64,000 nt of DNA from Scolanthus callimorphus (taxonomy: Eukaryota > Cnidaria > Anthozoa > Actiniaria > Edwardsiidae). Numbering within the stretch: position 1 is the first letter of the stretch; every line of letters begins with the position of its first letter. Shown in pieces: positions 57,954-64,000 of the stretch. Below the pieces are notes generated by a model that saw nothing but the letters and a program-made list of their open reading frames with translations, was not told the origin of the DNA and searched no databases. The position numbers and the translations under genes are program-made. The stretch is taken from positions 12,001,399 to 12,065,398 of the forward strand of contig CM066912.1 in assembly GCA_033964015.1 (NCBI GenBank). The letters are read 5' to 3'.

Positions 57954-60192
57954 ATGAAAGCTTGCGCCAATGACGTTTGCCAGGTTTTTGGTCAAGACGA
58001 CATGAAATCTAGCGATCAAAGGCGGCACAAAGGACATCTTGACGAAGTCTCGAGGATTTTTGGAAATCTCATGCGAGAAAGAAGTGCGCTGGTATCAAGG
58101 CTAGAGCGAAATATTGAAAAGATAAATAAAGATATTGACGATGCTCGGTTAAGGTGACTCATTCGAAATTCAAAATGCACCCAACTGTGTCTAGAGCGCA
58201 AATCTGCGTCGCCAAACTCAAGGCTATAACTTTTGCGTCTTTTTCTCTATTGTAATAATTCTTTTTTCAAATCCTACTTTAATGATGTATAAATAAGGTC
58301 TTAATAACCGATCTTCTTGGAAATATTTTTAGAAGTCACAATCTAAATTTTTGTGAGGCCCTAATTTCATATTCAGGTCGTACTAGAAAATAAATTTGCC
58401 GGTTTTTTTGGCCCAAATTCCAGGAATCGATTCCAGTTGAAGTAATCTCAAATCAAGCTAAGTTACAGAAAATTCGTCGGAACAGAAACGCGGTAATAAA
58501 AATGCCGCCAACTTTGGCCAAAGTAGAGGGCTGATTCCAGTGATTCTGCTTGGCTTGAATTGAATTTAATAGTGCTCCGAAAACTCATTATTTTGGGCTC
58601 TTCCCTCGGCACTATGTTGTATAGTAATGTATTAAACTTTACCGAAGGTCCGATTGCAAATACCATGAACTACTAAAATCTTCGAACATTATCTACCGAG
58701 GAAAGAAATCGTGAAAGCGCAATGAATTTATTACAAAAATGTCGCGTTAAAATGTGTCGTTATTACGTATTATTTCTTGCTAAGATGTATATAGACGAAA
58801 ACCTTGTGGCATTGGTAAAACTTAGTAACCAAGTTTGACCATTATATGTGCTTATTCGGTATAGAAGAAAATTGCAAAGTTACGGCATTCACCCTCTAGT
58901 CTTGCACGCAGATTTGAAGCTCTCTTATTTATGAATGATAATGAAATCTGGCGTTTCTCCAGGGGGAGCACACTAGGCCTACACTAATCAGCGAACAAAG
59001 TGTTTGTGTTCCATAGGGACTTTAACAGACAATTGTTATTTTCGGAGCGTGACTGCCATTGATTAGATTTGGCCTAATGAGCTCCCCCTGGAAAAGCGTC
59101 ACATTTCATCATCATTCATAAACAAGAGAGCTTCAAATCTGCGTGCAAGACTAAAGGGTGATTGTCGTAACTTTGCAATTTTCTTCTATACCGAATAAAC
59201 ACATATAATGGTCAAACTTGGTTACTAATTTTACCAATGCCACAAGGTTCTTGTCTATATACATCTTAGCAAGAAATAATACCTAATAACAACACATTTT
59301 AACGCGACATTATTGTAATAAATTCATTGCGCTTTCACGCTTTCTTTCCTCGGTAAATAATTTTCGAACATTTTAGTAGTTCATGGTATTTGCAATCGGA
59401 CCTTCGATAAAGTTTAATACATTACTATACAACATAGTGCCGAGAGAAGAGCCCAAAATAATGAGTTTTCGGAGCACTATAAAATTCAATTCAAGCCAAG
59501 CAGAATCACTGGAATCAGCCTTCTACTTTGGCCAAAGTTGGCGGCATTTTTATTACCGCGTTTCTGTTCCGACGAATTTGCTGTAACTTAGCTTGATTTG
59601 AGATTACTTCAACTGGAATCGATTTCTAGAACTTGAGCCAAAAAAACCGGCAAATTTTTTTCTAGTACGACCGGAATAGGAAATTAGGGCCTCACAAAAA
59701 TTTAGATTGTGACTTCTAAAAATGTTTCCCAGAAGATCGGTTATTAAGAACTTATTTATACATCATTAAAGTAGGATTTGAAAAACGAATTATAACAATA
59801 GAGGAAAAGACGCAAAAGTTATAGCCTTGAGTTTGGCGACGCAGATTTGTGCTCTAGACACAGTTGGGTGCATTTTGAATTTCGAATGAGTCACCTTAAG
59901 AGTCCAAGAGGCAGAGGTAAAGCTAGCATTTCTAAAGAATAAAATTAAGAGCACTGGAAAAGCGACCCAGGAAGAGAAGAAACGTACCCAAGTCGTGTAT
60001 GAGCAAGTCAAGGAAATGAAAGACGAGAGAAGAAAATTAGCACAGTACTGTAAAAAGAGGTTAAAAGAGGCGAGAGAGGAACTGCAATTTAAACAAGGAA
60101 TCCTTGATCGGATAAAAACCGAGAAGAATAAATGTTCGCAGCAGACTCTAGAAGTTATGAATGACAACGAAAGACTTGAAGAGAACTTATAG
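57954..60192 (+). pseudogene. Coiled-coil protein 4, split by a TTAA foldback element
   Basis: The frame starts at an ATG (57954) and reads 66 codons to CGG-TTA, where a TTAA element interrupts it; read through, it stops at once (TGA at 58155). The frame resumes without loss at 59901. Skipping the element gives a 163-aa protein, similar in size to its neighbours, with coiled coil throughout (KGHLDEVSRIFGNLMRERSA ... QFKQGILDRIKTEKNKC) and the end NDNERLEENL. The downstream half (from 59901) has no start of its own at its beginning. The C-terminal Trp motif is missing: past the TAG the sequence still reads IIDEKR in frame and EKLLTKKLIR in another, suggesting a premature stop plus a frameshift. 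Splicing of the element as an intron would keep the gene usable; otherwise it is dead. Confidence 0.65.
58149..59899. mobile_element. 1.74-kb palindromic TTAA element
   Basis: TTAA at 58149-58152 and 59896-59899 flank an element with ends GGTGACTC/GAGTCACC. Its arms, each about 830 bp, are near-identical inverted copies around a loop of roughly 80-100 bp near 58985-59065. Mirrored 67-codon frames at 58463-58666 (minus) and 59383-59586 (plus) are the two arms read from opposite strands. TTAA duplication points to piggyBac- or Kolobok-type mobilisation in trans. The arms differ at a small fraction of positions. Confidence 0.9.
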
Positions 60193-61538
60193 ATTATAGA
60201 CGAAAAGAGAAACTGTTGACCAAAAAGCTTATCCGTTGATTGTGGCCATAGATCCGATAAAATTATGAAAATACCTACAGGAGTAATGTTACAGTTTGTA
60301 AAATGGTTGTCTATAACCCCCAAACAGAAGGATGTTAAACAAGGTATAATGTTGTCGAATATAAAATGCATGAAGTAACGAGATGGTAAAAGCTTGTCTA
60401 ATGATATATACAATTGAATATTTCTAAGTTGGCTTGGATAATGAATACTGTTACTTAACATACTCCTATTGAATATATATATCTGGAAAGTATTTTTGTA
60501 CGCATGAACAGTAGATCTGAAGGAGATTCGCATTTGGCCTCATAAGTCCTCCCCCCAGTCCTCCCAAGTTTTTAAATATGACAAAATTCGCAGATATATC
60601 CTTATGATAACCCACTATGTTTTACATCCGAGTGTTATGTTCATTTTACATTATTACATTGCTAACTAAAGAATGGAAGTACTCAAATGTGATATTTTTC
60701 CACATGTAAAACAATGACTAAAATGTAAAAAAGGAAACAAAACACAAGCAGTTTAAAGATATAGTTTTTTTGGGTTTTACAAAACTTACATGTTCTATTA
60801 CGCAGCAAACGTCCATGTTTTCTTCAATTTTAATAGCCCTTGACGTTAGTGCATTACGAAGGTCTTACTCAAGTAGGTAAGTCTTGCGGCCCTTTGATCT
60901 TTATGGCTAACTTCATTAGAGCCTCAAACTAAGATTGATGGCCATTTAATTCCTTGACGTTTTGTTGTATTCTGTGTATACATTACAGTCGTTATTTCTA
61001 GTATTGAAAAGGAAAACAACGTATTCTTAAAGGAGTTGTATAAAATTTTACAGTTATTTAAAAAAAAGTTACAGTGCTTTACAGGAAGCCAAATTCGTTA
61101 GGAAAAGGTGACAATCCTAGTTCGCTTTAAATCAGTGATAAAGCCTACTTTTATTTCACTAAGTATACCTCATTATTATCTGGTTGCCGAAATTGTTTGT
61201 ACAAGAGTCATATCATAACTTTATGCAAATCGGGTGATCGTAACTAACAACAACCTTGCCCATTAGACCGTAGAATAAAGCCTAAAACGTGGATAGTTTT
61301 ATTACTAGAAACTCGGAATATCACGGCCAGAATCTAAGTGTTGAACATTGAAGGTTCTCGTTGATTCTTCCAATAGAAGACGAGATGGTTGTTGCTGCAC
61401 GAAGTTTGTTGCATCAAACGCTCTTCTAAGATCCCTGTTTGCGAGTGTCTAAGATATGTACATATTAACTGCGCGCTTTGTTTAGCAAAGTTTTCGAGAG
61501 TAAACGAAGGTGAACCTTTCTCCCTTACACAAGCTAGG
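60193..61538. other. Intergenic stretch between coiled-coil genes 4 and 5
   Basis: AT-rich with no recognised repeat. An open stretch in frame with the 61539 gene extends back to about 61389 without an ATG. A pyrimidine-rich TTTCTCCCTTACACAAG ends at 61533 and could be a 3' splice site. Confidence 0.4.
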
Positions 61539-62765
61539 ATGGCTAGTGAGGCATTTCTCCCTGTTTTACCGATCAGTAATGGATTGTCACGGTACGAGGT
61601 GGAAGAGATAAAAGATTTGAAGGAACTTCGAAAGCCTGACCTGGCGGCCATTATTCAAGAAAAGATGGCAACCATTACGATAACAGATAAACCACCTTCT
61701 TACGGAGAGCCTCATATCACTGCGGCTCCAATAACAACAAAGAGCTGGTCGAAATCAGAAGATGATATTGAAGATTACAACTGTTTAGTTCATGATAATT
61801 GTAGTGATCAAGGCGAAACCAAAAGAAATATCCCTATACACACAATGAGCCTCAAGGACAGTCCTATGACTAGAAACTGGGTCGAAAATTTACAAGTAGT
61901 TGACATGTTCTCGGGTTATAACACTGATACGTCCGAAGTTAGCTCTGTAAAGAGTACGGGGAAAAAGCAATTAAAGAAGAAAGAAAGGAAAAGTCTTCCT
62001 CCAGAAGAATTCTGGAAAGTAACAAGAAGGAAACCGACGAAGCAGTCGGGAAATATTACAACAAAGCCTAAGAAATCACACGAAAGCTATATCCAAACTT
62101 TATTAAAGAGAAGAGAAAATAAATCTAAAGTTGACAACATGCGGCAGGTTTACTTCAGACAGCAAAGCAGCGATGCTGAAAAACATGAACTCGATATAAT
62201 TGTCCCACTTTCAAGGCAAAGCAAAATTAATACACTTCGCGAAACTGAAAAGTTAGAAACGAGACAAACGATCTCACGTGGTGGATATTTATTGGGCAAT
62301 TATGGGAAGCTTTTCCGGGATAAATTATCCCGGACAGAAAGGCAGGTTAAGAATGCTGATAAACTATTTCATGACAACAGAGTCGCAGAGCAAAAACTGG
62401 CCGAGGCGAATGAGACTATAAAGCATTTGACAGCGCGTATTGAAAGACGAAGACGCATCATAAGGAGCAAACAAAAACAGAGGCGACACTTATACACATG
62501 ATAGAAACCTTACGGAAGGAAAGAAATGAAAAAAATAACAGAGTACAAACAATTGACGAAAACTTTGAATGAGACGCTCAGCGAGACGAATTCTAAAATG
62601 GCGGATATCAATAAAGCGAAGACGGAGAATGAGTGGCATTACCAAAGGGAATTACAGGAGAACCTGGAATTGCTGGCCAAGTTTGAGGCAAAAGATAAAC
62701 AGATTAAAAAGCTTAAAGTTAAGGTAGAGGGCGCCAAGAAATGGAAAGAGGAGGCAAGATCTTAA
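61539..62765 (+). CDS. Coiled-coil protein 5 of the cluster, long N-terminus, frameshifted
   Basis: The first in-frame ATG (61539) starts MASEAFLPVLPISNG. A ~220-residue polar, probably disordered region follows, with Lys-rich patches (KKQLKKKERKSLPPEEFWK) and an ESYIQTLLKRRENKSK segment. Coiled coil begins about residue 250 (RVAEQKLAEANETIKHL). The frame stops at TGA 62499-62501, yet the coiled coil continues in the next frame (ATLIHMIETLRKERNEK). It then returns to the original frame (62526-62765) to end KDKQIKKLKVKVEGAKKW plus a short tail, matching the C-terminal signature of the 52090 and 54746 proteins. The two shifts compensate and sit near A5 and A7 runs, so base-calling errors are as likely as real decay. 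AATAAA at 62804-62809 follows. Total about 408 residues if repaired. Confidence 0.65.
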
Positions 62766-62769
62766 ATAC

Positions 62770-63405
62770 TGTCCATGGAAGAGACCCGCGCACCTGGTTG
62801 TCGAATAAAATATATTGTGATAGCAATCAGCATTGATATATGCCTGCAGGTAATGGCGCGTTTTTTGATGCCAAGAAGTTTGTTTATCCTGAACAGCTAT
62901 TTACTTTGTTATTATTCTTATTCCTCGTCTCATGTCACGCCCTTCTTTAATGCCTGCAGATGACGTCGCCTGCAGATGCATAATTCTAACATCTGAAAAC
63001 CTAAACCTTCATCGGGATTTTCGGCATGCAAATATTGCTGGTTTTAGATGAAGCCACTGCTCCATTATAAGTAGTTGTTTGGAATGCCATAATAAACAAA
63101 TACATAAATAAAATGCTAGCAAATATGTGCTATTGGAAACAATGGAGGCGAAGGGAAACGTACAATCAAAGAAAACATTGAAGCTGCAACAAAGCGAAAA
63201 TTAGCTTAGTAGTTGCGAGCTGAATTTCTTCTTCTTAAGAGCCAATGTCACTTGCCATTAGAAACAGCGCGTCTCCCAAACAAAATGGCCGACAAAATGA
63301 CCGAAAAGGACTGGGAACCATCGACAACGCTATCATAATATAGGGATTCCTGTGTGTTTTATACTGATCACTTCATAGGAACGCCTGCTGATATTTGCAC
63401 TGAGA
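62770..63405. other. Non-coding stretch downstream of coiled-coil gene 5
   Basis: Contains the gene's likely polyadenylation signal. Nothing else is recognised. Confidence 0.4.
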
Positions 63406-63408
63406 CTA

Positions 63409-63643
63409 TAGACTGCTTGCAGCCCCTCCTCCGGCGAACGTCCGTAAATCGAGAGAAGAACGTCCGTAAATCGAGAAATCCCGCGCTTCGGTTTGTTTAC
63501 AAGTGTCGAGTTACCGCGTTTTCCCCCCGTGGCGCGTCTCTCTCTCTCCTGGTAACTCGACACTTGTAAACAAACCGAAGCGCGCCGCCGCGGGATTTCT
63601 CGATTTACGGACGTTCGCCGGAGAAGGGGCTGCAAGCAGTCTA
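63409..63643. mobile_element. 235-bp palindromic MITE with 9-bp target duplication
   Basis: TAGACTGCTTGCAGCCCC at the left and GGGGCTGCAAGCAGTCTA at the right, with CTGAGACTA at 63400-63408 and 63644-63652. The left arm carries an extra direct copy of ACGTCCGTAAATCGAGA. The arms share GTTTGTTTACAAGTGTCGAG and its complement. The 9-bp duplication suggests Mutator-like mobilisation. Confidence 0.85.
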
Positions 63644-63654
63644 CTGAGACTACG

Positions 63655-64000
63655 GAGACCATTTGCACGTTGACTTTGTCACGGATTTTCAAGCATGCTA
63701 GTGTAGCCGCTAGCTTTTCGCCCATGGATTTGCGAATGTGGAATATAAATACAAAGTACAAAGGAGAGTACAAGTTTTTATACTTTTAAAACACGCCTTT
63801 AATAGCAACAACACTGCTGCAGAGGTGACTCCAACAAAACGAAACGCGTTTTTTAATTTTTTTTTAACTCGCTCGCGTCGGGTCAAAAATGGTCGCATAA
63901 TTTTGAGCTCTGGATATGTTAAACCTGGACTATTGGTCCTTTTAACTATTCGCTTGTGCGAGCCGATATTCTCACAGTGGTATTTTTACAAAAGTCCCTC
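63655..64000. other. End of window, nothing recognised
   Basis: Short frames only; a T-run lies near 63850-63868. Confidence 0.35.

Noticed and set aside
58463..59586. Pair of nearly identical 67-aa proteins on opposite strands
   Set aside because: They are the same sequence in the two arms of the TTAA foldback element, read from each strand. No evidence of coding.
59790..60533. 247-codon minus-strand frame
   Set aside because: It is antisense to the second half of coiled-coil gene 4 and to the arm of the foldback element. Its hydrophobic Phe/Leu-rich translation is what the complement of Lys/Glu-rich coiled-coil codons gives.
1..64000. tRNA, rRNA or snRNA genes
   Set aside because: I looked for B-box-like GGTTCGA(A/T)TCC and other conserved boxes on both strands and found no convincing match. 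A covariance-model scan would be decisive.

Overview
The window is eukaryotic, AT-rich, gene-poor and very rich in repeats. The density of miniature inverted-repeat transposons (MITEs), the short sparsely spliced genes and a CR1/L2-like LINE suggest an anthozoan cnidarian, most likely a stony coral. That assignment is an inference from repeat style. No marker gene in the window fixes it.

Layout. 1-3730: a ~129-bp promoter-like repeat array split by a ~2.9-kb inverted-repeat element. 3740-10360: small inverted-repeat elements, one orphan single-exon gene (6165-6662, minus) and a LINE tail. 10360-27200: mostly empty DNA with MITEs, nested elements, a (CCACA)n microsatellite and two genes for small, signal-peptide-bearing, very basic proteins (11182 and 26245; the second has a clear GT-AG intron). 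27200-35150: palindromic elements, then a locus containing a 125-bp satellite (14 copies) whose flanks recur at 46.2-46.8 kb without the satellite. 35151-38021: a three-level nest (MITE, LINE inside it, TTAA element inside the LINE). 38-52 kb: transposon-rich DNA with several elements bounded by long G or C tracts, and Mutator-like MITEs with 9-bp target duplications.

52.1-62.8 kb is the most gene-like part. Five small coiled-coil genes, two on the minus strand followed by three on the plus strand, appear to be paralogs. Three of them (52090, 54746, 61539) share a C-terminal signature of the form K(D/K)xx(I/V)xxLKxK followed by Trp. The fourth gene is interrupted by a 1.74-kb near-perfect palindromic element with an exact TTAA duplication. 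The element's edges happen to form a GT...AG intron that would restore the uninterrupted reading frame. The fifth gene carries two compensating frameshifts next to A-runs. I cannot assign a biochemical function to this family from sequence alone.

Almost all other open frames are short and lie inside repeats. They are not annotated as genes.
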